Positions 53,789 through 62,917 of a stretch of DNA of 64,000 nucleotides are shown piece by piece. The first letter of the stretch is position 1; each line of letters opens with the position of its first letter. The DNA is taken from positions 84,875-148,874 of the forward strand of contig JAIXRW010000025.1 in assembly GCA_027484985.1 (NCBI GenBank), given 5' to 3'. Made by a program: the position numbers and the translations under genes. The stretch comes from Rhodobacter sp. (lineage in GTDB: Bacteria; Pseudomonadota; Alphaproteobacteria; Rhodobacterales; Rhodobacteraceae). Under the pieces are notes generated by a model. It had not been told where the DNA came from and searched no databases. It worked only from the letters and a program-made list of their open reading frames with translations.

Positions 53789-54184
53789 ATGCGGTGGTTT
53801 GCGGCGATGATGGTGACGGCTGTGCTGGCGGCGGGGGCGGCGCAGGCGGCCGATCCGGTGGAAGGGCTGTGGCAGACCCAGCCCGATGACAACGGGCATT
53901 ATGGCCATATCCAGATTGCCCCCTGTGGAGCGGCCTATTGCGGCGTGCTGGTCAAGGCCTTCAACAAGGACGGGACCGAGGAGGCCAGCCCCAATATCGG
54001 CAAGCAGATCATCTGGGACATGAAGGCCGAAGGCGACGGGCTTTATGACGGCGGCATGATCTGGGCGCCGGATCGGGACAAGACCTATAAATCGAAGATG
54101 CAGCTGACCGGCGACGGGCTGGCGGTCGAGGGGTGCGTGCTGTTCATCTGCCGCGATGGCGGCACGTGGAACCGCGTGAAATAG
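53789..54184 (+). CDS. DUF2147 exported protein
   Basis: 131 residues with a signal peptide (about 1-20, ending AAQA), then the DUF2147 pattern: [33 protein letters not shown] with a Cys pair, [19 protein letters not shown], and a final [15 protein letters not shown]. The family is a small lipocalin-like beta-barrel in the periplasm of alphaproteobacteria; function unknown. It is on the plus strand within the his region. Confidence 0.92.
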   Translation: MRWFAAMMVTAVLAAGAAQAADPVEGLWQTQPDDNGHYGHIQIAPCGAAYCGVLVKAFNKDGTEEASPNIGKQIIWDMKAEGDGLYDGGMIWAPDRDKTYKSKMQLTGDGLAVEGCVLFICRDGGTWNRVK

Positions 54185-54189
54185 CCTTG

Positions 54190-55100
54190 CCGTGGGCGCG
54201 GCGGCCGGTGGCCGCCGAGTCTGGCGGTGGGGTTTCGAAGGTTCTTCGCCTTTGCGCCCCGGGGCAGGCCGTCGATCGCGCAACGCAGTCTTGACCGGGT
54301 GTGCCAGTCAAGCCAGCGGCAAGCGGGCGGGGCGGATCGGCGGTTCTGGCGTCGGGTCCGGGTTGTGCCAGGCCGCAAGCCCCTTCGCGCGGGAAGGTCT
54401 GGCGGAAGCTGTGGGCGGTGCCATTGGTCTTTGGCGTGAAGGGTCGGGTCAAGATGTGACGGATACCCGGCCATCGCAGCGCCTTGGCAGAGTGGCGGGA
54501 GCGGTGGGCAGCACAGGTCTCTGTCGCCCCTATGCCCTGCCTGTGGAACCAGCGTGGGGCGCGCCTTGGCAAGCCTGTGGTATCGCGGCGTTCGCCGGTC
54601 AGCACCCCGACATAGGCCAGCCGCGTTGCGCCATCGATGGCGACATGGACCCCGGCCCGCACCGCGATTGCGGCAGCCCCTGTGCGCGCCGCTGATGCGG
54701 TGGCCCGGCCGGTCGAAGTGGCCTTGCGCCCCGTTCCGTTCCGCGCCAGCCACCGCGCCACGGTTGATCGCGCAAGGCCCCCCGGCCTGCGCGCGATTTC
54801 TGCCCATGTCAGGCGCAGGCTGCGGCGCAGATGCGGGGCCAGTGTCACCATGCGATCCGGCACAGGTTCCGCCACGCGGGCAGGCACGCTTGCGCGGTTG
54901 ACAAGCGCCGTGCGCCCGTCCGCACGGGGCCAGACCAGCCGCAGGCGCACGGTCCGGACGGATAGGCCAAGGCCAGCCGCCAGCCCGACGGTCTTTTGGC
55001 CCGTTTCGGTGCGGGTGACGATCCGGTCTTTAGTGCAGACCGCAGGGCGGGCCCCTTGGTGTGGGCGCCTGAGGCCGGATTGTGGCGATTGCAGCCTAAA
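54190..55100 (-). pseudogene. Remnant of an IS481-family transposase
   Basis: Fragments of the IS481 transposase can be followed in order: the helix-turn-helix (LGLSVRTVRLRLVWPRADG), PHLRRSLRLTWAEIARRPGG, the first catalytic Asp block HVAIDGATRLAYVGVLTGER, and the last Glu-region precursor IRHILTRPFTPKTNGTAHSF. The VMTDNGSCYRS block that should carry the second Asp is deleted to ATETCAAHRSRH. The C-terminal WH..R..CAIDG..R segment is in another frame (WLDWHTRSRLRCAIDG). The element is therefore inactive. No terminal inverted repeats or target duplication could be recognised. Confidence 0.75.
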
Positions 55101-55130
55101 CCCGCTTCGGGTGAACATCTTCCTGCGGTT

Positions 55131-56264
55131 TCACAGCGAGAGCAGGGCCAGCAGGTCGGGCGAGGGGCGGCCGGTGACGGGCAGGCCGCGGCTGGTCTGA
55201 AAGGCGCGGATCGCGGCTTCGCTGCCCGCGCCCAGCACCCCATCGGCGCCTTGGGTATCATGGCCAAGGGCGGTCAGGCGCTGTTGCAGGCGGATACGGT
55301 CGGCTTTGGTCAGGCCGTTGGCATCGGGCGGGAAGCTGGCGCGCAGCGGGCCTGCGCCTGCGATGCGGTCTGACAGGTGGCCCACGCCGATGGCATAGGC
55401 GTCCGAGTTGTTGTAGCGTTTGATCACGCGGAAATTGGCGGTGGTGGCAAAGCGCGGGCCGCCCGCCTGTGGTTGAAGGCTGCCCGAGGGGGATTCCCCG
55501 CCCCATGACAGGCCCGCCTGCCAGCCATTGCGTTGCAGATAGGCGGCGGTCGAGGCCAGCGCGTCGGCGGGATCGTCCGACCAGATGTCGCGCCGCCCGT
55601 CGCCGGTGAAATCGACGGCGAAGTGCAGGTACGAGGTGGGGATGAACTGGGTATGGCCCATGGCGCCGGCCCAGCTTCCGGTCATGCGGGCGGGGGGGAT
55701 GTCGCCGTTTTGCAGGATGCGCAGCGCGGCGAGCAGCTGGCCTTCGAAAAAGGCGCCGCGTCGCCCGTCAAAGGCGAGGGTCGAGGTGGCCGAGATGACA
55801 GGCACATCGCCGCGCCTTTCGCCGTAAAAGCTTTCCAGTCCCCAGATGGCGGTGATGACGGGTGCCGCAACGCCGTAGCGCGCCGAAAGCGCCGAAAGCA
55901 GGGCGCCATGGCGGGCAAGGGCGGCGCGGCCCTTTTGCACGCGTTCGTCCGACACGGCGATGGAAAGGTAATCTTCCAGCGTGCGGGCGGTTTCGGTCTG
56001 GTTGCGGTCGCGCGTGATGACGCCGGGCAGGAAGCCCGCGCCGCGAAAGGCCGCATCGAAGGTGGCGGGGGTGATGCCGCGGGCAAGGGCGCGGGGGCGG
56101 AAACCCGCGACCTATGCGTCATAGGCGGGGTTGGGCACGGGGCGCAGGTCGGGCGCAAGGCCCGCGCGCGGGGCGACGCCGGTGGCGGCTGGCAGGCCCG
56201 GGCCACAGGCCGACAGCGCAAGCCCCGCAAGGCCAAGGCCGAACAGGCGCCGGTTGATCTGCAT
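55131..56264 (-). pseudogene. Lytic murein transglycosylase (MltB-type) interrupted by an in-frame TAG
   Basis: Codon 51 is TAG (56112-56114). Before it is a lipoprotein-type N-terminus (MQINRRLFGLGLAGLALSAC, lipobox Cys20) ending PVPNPAYDA. After it the same frame continues VAGFRPRALARGITPATFDA, then the MltB catalytic domain with Glu144 in AIWGLESFYGERRG and GAMGHTQFIPTSY, and a C-terminal peptidoglycan-binding domain (QRLTALGHDTQGADGVLG). The family has Trp at this point, so one TGG-to-TAG change would explain it. Unless suppressed or a sequencing error, only an unexported fragment from a later start can be made. The IS481 remnant lies immediately downstream. Confidence 0.85.
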
Positions 56265-56423
56265 GGGTGGGTTCGCCTTTGGATGGGTCATGCTGCGAAT
56301 GTGCAGGGCGGTGCCGCGCATGGCAAGGCGGATGGCGCGGATCGGGGGCGGGATGCGCGGGATTCGGGTCGCCTTTGCGGGCGATCGGGGGCAGGGTTCG
56401 CGCGGGCCGATGCGGGGGGCAGG

Positions 56424-57323
56424 ATGCGGGGCGTGGATTGGGCAAGGCTGGGGCTTTTGTCGCTGCTGTGGGGCGGGTCGTTCTTTTTCGTCGAGATCGC
56501 GCTGACGGGGTTGCCGCCGCTGGTGGTGGTGTGGCTGCGGGTGATGATCGGGGCGGGCGGGCTGGCGCTGTGTCTGGGGCTGACGGGGGCGGGATTTCCC
56601 AAGGGGCGGGCGGTGTGGCTGGCGCTGGCGGGGATGGGGGTTTTGAACAATGCCGTGCCCTTCACCCTGTTCGCGCTGGCGCAGGGGCAGATCAGCGGGG
56701 CGCTGGCGGCCATTCTGAACGCGACGACGCCTTTGTTCACGCTGGTTGCCATGCACCTTTTCACCACGGACGAGCGGATCACCGCGCCGCGGGCGCTGGG
56801 CCTGTGCGCGGGGGTGGCGGGGGTGGCGGTGATGATGTGGGGGCGCGACTGGGACGGGGTGGTCTGGGCCAAGATCGCCTGTCTGGCGGCGGCGGCGTCT
56901 TATGGCGTGGCGGGCGTCTGGTCGCGGCGGTTCAAGGCGCTGGGGATTGCGCCGATGCAGGTGGCCTTTGGCCAATGCGCGAGTGCGGCGGTGTTGCTGG
57001 CGCCCGTGATGGCGGTGGTTCTGGCGCAAGGCGGGGTGGCGGTGCCCGCGGGGCAGGTCTGGCTGGCCATGGCGGGGCTGGGGCTGTTTTCGACGGTGCT
57101 GGCCTATGTGCTGTTCTTTTCCATCCTTGCGTCAGGCGGGGCGGTGCGGCTGTCTTTGGTGACATTCCTTATTCCGGTCAGCGCCACGGCGCTGGGCGTG
57201 GCCTTTCTGGGGCAGGTGCCCGAGGTGCGGCATCTGGCAGGGTTCGGGCTGATCGCGCTGGGGCTGGTGGCGGTGGGGCGCAAGGCGCCGGTCAGGGCCG
57301 CCAGTTCAGGAAATTCGCGATAA
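56424..57323 (+). CDS. EamA/DMT-family transporter
   Basis: From MRGVDWARLG the 299-residue protein has ten hydrophobic helices in two EamA repeats: GLLSLLWGGSFFFVEIALTG, NAVPFTLFALAQGQISGALA, then the second repeat ASYGVAGVWSRRF and FSTVLAYVLFFSILASGGAV. The family exports metabolites such as amino acids; substrate unknown. Its 3' end overlaps hisH by 32 bases on the opposite strand, and it is divergent from the interrupted transglycosylase. Confidence 0.9.
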   Translation: MRGVDWARLGLLSLLWGGSFFFVEIALTGLPPLVVVWLRVMIGAGGLALCLGLTGAGFPKGRAVWLALAGMGVLNNAVPFTLFALAQGQISGALAAILNATTPLFTLVAMHLFTTDERITAPRALGLCAGVAGVAVMMWGRDWDGVVWAKIACLAAAASYGVAGVWSRRFKALGIAPMQVAFGQCASAAVLLAPVMAVVLAQGGVAVPAGQVWLAMAGLGLFSTVLAYVLFFSILASGGAVRLSLVTFLIPVSATALGVAFLGQVPEVRHLAGFGLIALGLVAVGRKAPVRAASSGNSR

Positions 57324-57930
57324 GGCGCAGGCCGGTGGCCTGTGATTTTTCGGGGTGGAACTGGGTGCCGACGATGTTGTCGCGCCCCACGATGGCGGTG
57401 ATGGGGCCCGCGTAATCGGCATGGGCCAGCAGGTGGGCGGGGCTGGCCACGCGGAAATGGTAGGAATGGACGAAATAGGCGTGATCGCCGGTTTCGATGC
57501 CTGCCAGCACGGGGTGGGGATGGTCGATCACCAGATCGTTCCAGCCCATATGCGGCACCTTGAGCGCGGGGTCGGCGGGGGTGATGCGGATCACCTCGCC
57601 CGCGATCCAGTCGAAACCTTGGGTGTCTTCGTATTCGCGGCCCCAGGTGGCGAGCATCTGCATGCCCACGCAGATGCCGAGGAAGGGTTTGCCCTGCGCC
57701 ACGCCTTCCGAGATCGCCTCGAACAGCCCGCCATAAGCGCCCAAGGCGCGGCGGCAGGCGGGGAAGGCGCCGTCACCGGGCAGGACGATGCGGGTGGCGC
57801 GGGCGACATCTTCGGGACGCGACGAGACGATGACCTGCCCGCTGCCGGTTTCAGCCGCCATGCGCTGGAAGGCTTTTTCCGCGGAATGGAGGTTGCCGCT
57901 GTCATAATCGACGAGGACGGTGAGGGACAT
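57292..57930 (-). CDS. hisH: Imidazole glycerol phosphate synthase, glutaminase subunit HisH
   Basis: The 212-residue class I glutamine amidotransferase starts MSLTVLVDYDSGNLHSAEKA. Its nucleophile is Cys87 (KPFLGICVGMQML), with His192 and Glu194 in GTQFHPEKS. It supplies ammonia to HisF. Its stop lies inside the EamA transporter gene on the other strand. Upstream, two 23-bp hairpins separate it from hisB. Confidence 0.97.
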   Translation of the reverse strand: MSLTVLVDYDSGNLHSAEKAFQRMAAETGSGQVIVSSRPEDVARATRIVLPGDGAFPACRRALGAYGGLFEAISEGVAQGKPFLGICVGMQMLATWGREYEDTQGFDWIAGEVIRITPADPALKVPHMGWNDLVIDHPHPVLAGIETGDHAYFVHSYHFRVASPAHLLAHADYAGPITAIVGRDNIVGTQFHPEKSQATGLRLIANFLNWRP

Positions 57931-57952
57931 GGGCTGCGGGTCCGGTGTGGAG

Positions 57953-58001
57953 GCCAAGGATTTTCTGAAAATCCTTGGCAAATTTCTTCTGAAGAAATTT
58001 G
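57953..58001. repeat. Two 23-bp hairpins between hisH and hisB
   Basis: Unit 1 (core 57955-57977) has arms CAAGGATTT and loop TCTGA, extended to 11-12 paired bases; unit 2 (57979-58001) has arms CAAATTTCT and the same loop TCTGA. Geometry (9+5+9) is the same as in the six-unit array after the Anbu gene. They follow hisB in the transcript and precede hisH. Confidence 0.85.
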
Positions 58002-58015
58002 CGGGCGCGCGCGGG

Positions 58016-58603
58016 TCAGAGCGCGCCTTTGGTTGACGGAAGCACGCCTGCCATGCGCGGGTCGGGTTCCACGGCCATGCGCAGGGCGCGGGCGACCGAT
58101 TTGAAGGCGGCTTCGGCGATGTGGTGGCTGTTGATCCCGTGGATCAGGTCCACATGCAGGGTGATGCCGCCATGGGTGGCGAATCCTTGGAAAAACTCGC
58201 GCACCAGTTCGGTGTCGAAGGTGCCGATCTTTTGGGTGGGGAAGGGCAGGTTCCAGACAAGGAAGGGGCGTGCCGACAGGTCAAGCGCGCAGGCGACCTG
58301 CGCGTCATCCATGGCAAGGTTGAAATGGCCGTAGCGGCGGATGCCTTTCTTGTCGCCCAAGGCGCGCGTCAGGGCCTGGCCCAGCGCGATGCCGCAATCT
58401 TCGACGGTGTGGTGGTCGTCGATATGCAGATCGCCATCGGCCTTGATGCTGATGTCGATCAGCGAATGGCGAGCGAGCTGGTCGAGCATGTGGTCGAAGA
58501 AGCCGACGCCGGTGTGGTTGTCATAGGCGCCCGTGCCGTCGAGGTTGACGGTGACGGCGATTTCGGTCTCGGACGTGGTGCGGTTGATCTCGGCCTGACG
58601 CAT
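58016..58603 (-). CDS. hisB: Imidazoleglycerol-phosphate dehydratase
   Basis: The 195-residue protein has the metal-binding repeats of [38 protein letters not shown], then [18 protein letters not shown] and [18 protein letters not shown]. It dehydrates imidazole glycerol phosphate with manganese. It is the single-domain form without a phosphatase fusion. First of the his genes in the window, followed by hisH after 85 bases that hold two hairpins. Confidence 0.97.
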   Translation of the reverse strand: MRQAEINRTTSETEIAVTVNLDGTGAYDNHTGVGFFDHMLDQLARHSLIDISIKADGDLHIDDHHTVEDCGIALGQALTRALGDKKGIRRYGHFNLAMDDAQVACALDLSARPFLVWNLPFPTQKIGTFDTELVREFFQGFATHGGITLHVDLIHGINSHHIAEAAFKSVARALRMAVEPDPRMAGVLPSTKGAL

Positions 58604-58659
58604 GGGCGGCTCCTGTCTGACGGGGGCGTTATAGGCGCGGCGGGCGGGCTTGGGAAGGG

Positions 58660-59580
58660 TCAGGCTTTGGGCGCGTGGCCGTGGCGGCGGGGCGACAGGG
58701 TGGCGGCGGCTGCGAGGCCGAGGCCCGACAGCGTGGCGATCATGCCCGAGGCCGAGACGGTGAAGGACAGGCCCAGCAGCGGCGGGCCATAGCCTGCGGC
58801 AAGGGTGCCAAGCGCGGCGGCGAGGGTGGCGAAGGCCAGCGACAGGCGCAGTTGGGTGGTCAGGTCGTCGGTCAGCAGGCGGGCGGTGGCGGGCGGGCAG
58901 ATCAGCATGGCGATGGTGAGGATCGAGCCTACGGCCGAGAAGGCGGCGACTGCGGCGAGGGCGGTGAGGCCCACGAGCGCGGCAGAAAGCGCCGCCACGG
59001 GCAGGCCCATGCTGCGGGCGAAGCCTTCGTCGAAGCTCGCGAGGGCGAGCGGGCGGCGGGCGAGGCGCAGGGCAAGCAGGATGGCGCCCGCGACAAGGGC
59101 GAGGGAGGGGAGTTCGGGCGGCAGGCCCGCAAGGGCGGCAGGGTCGAGCAGCGAGGACCAGCCGGTTGCATCCAGCCAGATCAGCCCTTCGAGATTGCCG
59201 TAAAGCGCGTGTTCGACATCGAGATGCACCGAAGCGGCGCCCGAAACCTCGAGCATCAGCACGCCTGCGGCGAACATGGCGGTGAAGGTGATGCCCATGG
59301 CTGCCCCCGGATCGGTGCCGCCAAGGCGGCGGATGCCTTCGATCAGCGCGGCCGACAGGGCGGCGGCGGCCAGTGCTCCGATAAGCAGGATGGGGGGCGC
59401 GGCGCTGCCCGTGAGCAGGAAGGCCGCGACGATGCCCGGCAGGACGACATGGGACATGGCATCGCCCAGCATGGCCTGACGCCGCAGGATCAGGTAATTG
59501 CCCGGTGCGGCGCAGGAGAGCGCGGCAAGGATGGCGATGACCATGGGCGGCAGGGTGAGGGGGACGAATTCCGAGCCCAT
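58660..59580 (-). CDS. sitD: Mn/Zn-type ABC transporter permease, second (SitD-like)
   Basis: A 306-residue membrane protein of the ABC-3 permease family: [20 protein letters not shown] early, [18 protein letters not shown] later, and about nine hydrophobic helices. It pairs with the other permease encoded upstream to form the channel. Unlike the tight spacing of the other sit genes, 118 bases separate it from the first permease, and they contain a dispersed-motif copy and hairpins. It could be read as a zinc transporter; Mn is preferred because of the operators and binding protein. Confidence 0.88.
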   Translation of the reverse strand: MGSEFVPLTLPPMVIAILAALSCAAPGNYLILRRQAMLGDAMSHVVLPGIVAAFLLTGSAAPPILLIGALAAAALSAALIEGIRRLGGTDPGAAMGITFTAMFAAGVLMLEVSGAASVHLDVEHALYGNLEGLIWLDATGWSSLLDPAALAGLPPELPSLALVAGAILLALRLARRPLALASFDEGFARSMGLPVAALSAALVGLTALAAVAAFSAVGSILTIAMLICPPATARLLTDDLTTQLRLSLAFATLAAALGTLAAGYGPPLLGLSFTVSASGMIATLSGLGLAAAATLSPRRHGHAPKA

Positions 59581-59593
59581 TACCGCGCCCCCG

Positions 59594-59615
59594 CTTCATC
59601 TTGGCCCAAATACTC
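59594..59615 (-). repeat. Copy of the dispersed motif inside the transporter operon
   Basis: On the minus strand GAGTATTTGGGCCAAGATGA then AG, 13 bases before the ATG of the second permease gene. It lies in the only large gap of the operon; a CCGGTTC-GGG-GAACCGG hairpin lies 24 bases upstream of it. Confidence 0.8.
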
Positions 59616-59698
59616 ATCGGCGGCTGCCGGTGACGCCACCGGTTCGGGGAACCGGCGGACGGGGGGCAGCGCCCCGGGGGCGGTGACAGGTGCGGCGG

Positions 59699-60607
59699 TC
59701 ATCGGGCTGCCCCCAGCCGCAGGGCGCGGCGCGAGAGGGCGCGGGTGAGAAGGCCGCGGTTCGGGGCCAGCAGCGCCGAGAGCACGAAGGCCGCGAAGGC
59801 CAGCAGCACGATGACCGGCCCCGTGGGCATATCGGGCAGCGAGGCCGAGATGGCGGCGCCGACATAGCCGCAGGCGGCGCCGATCCCCCCGCCGATCAGG
59901 GCCACAAGGCCTGCGCGGTCGGTCCAGTAGCGGGCGGCGGTGGCGGGGGTGATCAGAAGTGCGACGATCAGGATCAGCCCCACGACCCGCAGGCCGAGCA
60001 GGACGACGGCAAGGGTCAGCAGCATCAGGATCATGTCATAGCGGCGCGGCGACAGGCCCATCATGCGGGCATGGCCTGCGTCGAAGGCAACAAGGGTGAG
60101 GGGGCGGCGGAGCGCATAGAGGATCAGCATGGCCGCGGCCCCGCCTGCGGCGATGAGGACCGCGTCGGAGCGCAGCATGCCTGCGGTCGAGCCGAGCAGG
60201 AAGCCTTCCAGCCCTGCGGGGCGGCCGAGGGTGAGGTTCTGGATCACGGTCAGGATCACGATGCCCGCGCCGTAGAAGGTGGAGAGCACCGCGCCGATGG
60301 CGGTGTCTTCGGGCAGGCGGGTGCGCGAGAGGGCCTGCACCGCCCAGAGGCCGAGGGCCGCCGACAGCGCGGCCCCTGCCAGAAGGCCGGCAAGGTTGCG
60401 GCCTTCGCCACCCAACGCGGCCATGAGAAGGAAGGCGAGGCCGACGCCGGGCAGGGTGGCATGGGCCATGGCGTCCGACACCAGCGCGCGGCGGCGCAGG
60501 TTGACGAAGGCCCCCACGCAGCCCGCCGCAAAGCCCAAAAGCCCCGCCCCGACCGAAACGAGGGCGGCGTTGTATCCGGCGTGCAGAAGAAGCGCGTCGA
60601 GGAACAT
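59699..60607 (-). CDS. sitC: Mn/Zn-type ABC transporter permease, first (SitC-like)
   Basis: A 302-residue ABC-3 family permease: RRRALVSDAMAHATLPGVGL, AVLSTFYGAGIVILTVIQNL, and GHARMMGLSPRRYDMILMLL with eight to nine helices. Paralogous to the second permease, as in SitCD and MntCD systems. It begins three bases after the ATPase gene stop. Confidence 0.9.
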   Translation of the reverse strand: MFLDALLLHAGYNAALVSVGAGLLGFAAGCVGAFVNLRRRALVSDAMAHATLPGVGLAFLLMAALGGEGRNLAGLLAGAALSAALGLWAVQALSRTRLPEDTAIGAVLSTFYGAGIVILTVIQNLTLGRPAGLEGFLLGSTAGMLRSDAVLIAAGGAAAMLILYALRRPLTLVAFDAGHARMMGLSPRRYDMILMLLTLAVVLLGLRVVGLILIVALLITPATAARYWTDRAGLVALIGGGIGAACGYVGAAISASLPDMPTGPVIVLLAFAAFVLSALLAPNRGLLTRALSRRALRLGAAR

Positions 60608-60610
60608 GCG

Positions 60611-61369
60611 TCAGGCCGGAATGGCGGTGGCAAGTGCCGCGCCGTAGGTTTGCGCCAGTTGCGCCTGCCGGAAGGTGGTGGCCACGGGGCCTTCGGCCAC
60701 GACGCGGCGGTTCAAAAGCAGCACGCGGTCGAAATAGGCGGGCACGGTGGCAAGGTCGTGATGCACGGCGACGATGCTGCGTCCTTCGTCGCGGAGCGAT
60801 TGCAGGACCGCGATGATGGCGGATTCGGTGGCGGCATCGACACCGGCGAAGGGTTCGTCGAGCAGGTAGAGGTCGGCCCGTTGCGCGAGGGCGCGGGCGA
60901 GAAAGACGCGCTGCTGCTGGCCGCCGGACAGGGCGCCGATCTGGCGGGTCTCGAAGGCCTGCATCCCCACGCGGGCAAGGCAGGCGCGGGCGAAGGCGGT
61001 TTCTTGCGCCCCGATGCGGCCAAGGGCGCCGGTCTGGCGATAAAGGCCCATCAGAACCACATCGAGCGCACGGGCGGGAAAATCCCAGTCAACCGAGGCG
61101 CGTTGCGGCACATAGGCGATGCGTGGCAGGGATTTCGCCAAGGGCTGGCCGAACACACGCACCTCGCCCGCCACGGCGGGGATCAGGCCGAGCGCGGCCT
61201 TGAGCAGGGTGGATTTGCCCGCGCCATTGGGGCCGATGATCGCGGTCATGGCGGCGGCGGCGAAGCGGGCGGTCACATCCTCGATCGCCGGGGCGCCGGT
61301 ATAGGCGACGGTCAGGCCCGTGACGGACAGGGCGGTTTCGGGGGCGGGCAGGGGGGTGGGGTCAACCAT
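60611..61369 (-). CDS. sitB: Mn/Zn-type ABC transporter ATP-binding protein (SitB-like)
   Basis: A 252-residue ABC ATPase: Walker A GPNGAGKSTLLKAALGL, Q-loop VPQRASVDWDFPARALDVVL (the VDWDFP form is typical for Mn/Zn uptake ATPases), signature LSGGQQQRVFLARAL, Walker B YLLDEPFAGVD and the H-loop AVHHDL. It energises uptake through the two permeases. Gaps of three bases on both sides show one operon. Confidence 0.93.
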   Translation of the reverse strand: MVDPTPLPAPETALSVTGLTVAYTGAPAIEDVTARFAAAAMTAIIGPNGAGKSTLLKAALGLIPAVAGEVRVFGQPLAKSLPRIAYVPQRASVDWDFPARALDVVLMGLYRQTGALGRIGAQETAFARACLARVGMQAFETRQIGALSGGQQQRVFLARALAQRADLYLLDEPFAGVDAATESAIIAVLQSLRDEGRSIVAVHHDLATVPAYFDRVLLLNRRVVAEGPVATTFRQAQLAQTYGAALATAIPA

Positions 61370-61372
61370 GGC

Positions 61373-62320
61373 TTATCCTTCCGCCAGCAGGCCCGCCATG
61401 CCGCGCGGGGGCGGCGTGCCGCCAAGGGCGCGGGCGATGGTGGTGATGTTGTGGTCGAGCATGCCGAGATAGGTGCCCTCGTAGCTGCCTTGGGCGCCCA
61501 TCGCGTCGGAAAACAGTTCTCCGCCGATGGTGACGGTGTGGCCTTGGGCGGCGGCGCCTTCGATCAGGGCGCGGACCGAGCGGTCGGAGACCGAGCTTTC
61601 GACAAAGACCGCGCCGATGTTGCGCGAGACGAGCAGGTTCACAAGGTCGCCCACGCGGGCGAGGCCCGCTTCGGATTCGGTCGAGATGCCCTGGATGCCC
61701 TGCACCTCGAACCCGTAGGCGCGGCCGAAATAGCTGAAGGCGTCATGGGCGGTGAAGATCACGCGGGTGGCCTGGGGCACGGTGGCAAGCACGGTCTGCG
61801 CGTAGGTGTCGAGGGCGGCAAGCTGGGCCAGATAGGGTTGCAGGGTGGCTGTGGTGTCGAGCCCCGCGGCGGCAAGGGGGCCGGCCATGCCGGCCACCAC
61901 CTTGGCCCAAAGGGGCGGGGCCATCCAGACATGGGGGTCGGGGCGGTCGGGAAATTCGGGGTGGAAGATCAGTTGGTCCCGCGGCAGCGTTTCGGCGACC
62001 GCGATGACAGTTTTCTTGCGGGCGAGGTCTGCCATCACCTCGGCAAATTGCGCTTCGAGATGGAGGCCGTGCCACAGGATGATGTCGGCGCGGGCGAGCG
62101 CGAGGATGTCGCCCCGCGTGGGGCGGTAGGTGTGCGGGTCGATGCCGGGGCCCATCAGCGCCTGCGCGGCACCGCCCGTGAGCACGCGGGCGGCATCGGC
62201 GATCATGCCGGTGGTGGCGATGACGGTTGGCTGGGCGGCGCGGGCCGCTGTGGCGAGGGGGGCTGCGGCAAGCAGGCCGAGAAGGTGGCGGCGGGTGGGG
62301 CGAAGGGCAGGGTCGATCAT
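61373..62320 (-). CDS. sitA: Manganese-type periplasmic metal-binding protein (SitA-like)
   Basis: The 315-residue protein has a signal with a twin-arginine start (PTRRHLLGLLAAAPLATAARA). The cluster A-I metal ligands follow: His63 (DPHTYRPT), His130 (DPHVWMAP), a Glu in GISTESEAG near 215 and an Asp in LFSDAMGAQG. It lacks the His-rich loop of ZnuA, which favours manganese or iron over zinc. First gene of the operon, preceded by a promoter that overlaps two Mur/Fur-like operators. Confidence 0.92.
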   Translation of the reverse strand: MIDPALRPTRRHLLGLLAAAPLATAARAAQPTVIATTGMIADAARVLTGGAAQALMGPGIDPHTYRPTRGDILALARADIILWHGLHLEAQFAEVMADLARKKTVIAVAETLPRDQLIFHPEFPDRPDPHVWMAPPLWAKVVAGMAGPLAAAGLDTTATLQPYLAQLAALDTYAQTVLATVPQATRVIFTAHDAFSYFGRAYGFEVQGIQGISTESEAGLARVGDLVNLLVSRNIGAVFVESSVSDRSVRALIEGAAAQGHTVTIGGELFSDAMGAQGSYEGTYLGMLDHNITTIARALGGTPPPRGMAGLLAEG

Positions 62321-62363
62321 GACAGACGGAACCTTTCGGGCCTTTGCAGGGCCTTATGGTGGG

Positions 62364-62392
62364 AAGATGGTGCGAATGGTTCGCAAAGTCAA
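62364..62392 (-). promoter_or_regulatory. Promoter of the sit operon with operator in the spacer
   Basis: On the minus strand TTGACT, 17 bases, CATCTT. The 17-base spacer consists almost wholly of the palindrome TGCGAACCATTCGCA, so a bound repressor would block polymerase. Confidence 0.45.
62371..62385. promoter_or_regulatory. Mur/Fur-like operator 1
   Basis: TGCGAA-TGG-TTCGCA, a perfect 6-bp palindrome around three bases. It resembles the Mur boxes of alphaproteobacterial sitABCD operons, where the Fur homologue Mur represses in manganese excess. Confidence 0.6.
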
Positions 62393-62398
62393 ATGGAA

Positions 62399-62413
62399 TG
62401 AGAATGGTTCGCA
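62399..62413. promoter_or_regulatory. Mur/Fur-like operator 2
   Basis: TGAGAA-TGG-TTCGCA, the same box with one change, 28 bases (close to three helical turns) from operator 1 and just upstream of the -35 hexamer. Confidence 0.5.
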
Positions 62414-62917
62414 AGTTTGTGAGCGGGGTCGGGGAAGCGGGGATCGGCGGGGGAAAGCTGTGCGTTGACAGACATATCTGCGGTGGCGCGGGAAGAAGCG
62501 GGATCGTCTGTGATTGGCTGAAAACAGGCTGCAAATCAGTGGGTTGCACGGAAGGGGGGTGGAGGCTGAGCGGGTGCGGGCAAAAGTTGCGCTAGGGCAG
62601 TAAAGCGGGGCGGCCGGTCTTTCCAAAGGCCGCATGCCGCGACGCCTGAAAGCAGTGTTTAAAGGCAATGAAACAAGGCGTTTTGACGGGCTATTGACCG
62701 AATCGAGCCAGCAAAAGAGGCGCCTCTGTCCGCGCCGGACATGCAAATCGCGCGGAAACTTCGCAGGCCAGTTGGATGTTCGGGTGAAAGCTCAAGATTT
62801 CAGTATCCTGTGCTGTTTCCATCGTAAGCCTTGACTGCGGTGAATATGCAAGCCGTTGGGGCGCGATTTGCACAATCGGCGAGTGTATCCTTATCTCGGC
62901 AGAATCGAGGGTCGGGC
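62414..62917. other. Intergenic region between sitA and the small membrane protein gene
   Basis: About 500 bases, less GC-rich than average, with short frames on both strands that show no recognisable domain. A perfect palindrome AGAGGCGCCTCT occurs near 62716. Nothing else can be assigned. Confidence 0.4.

Noticed and set aside
59690..62401. A 903-codon open frame on the plus strand
   Set aside because: Antisense to the sit transporter operon; Gly/His/Arg-rich with no domain.
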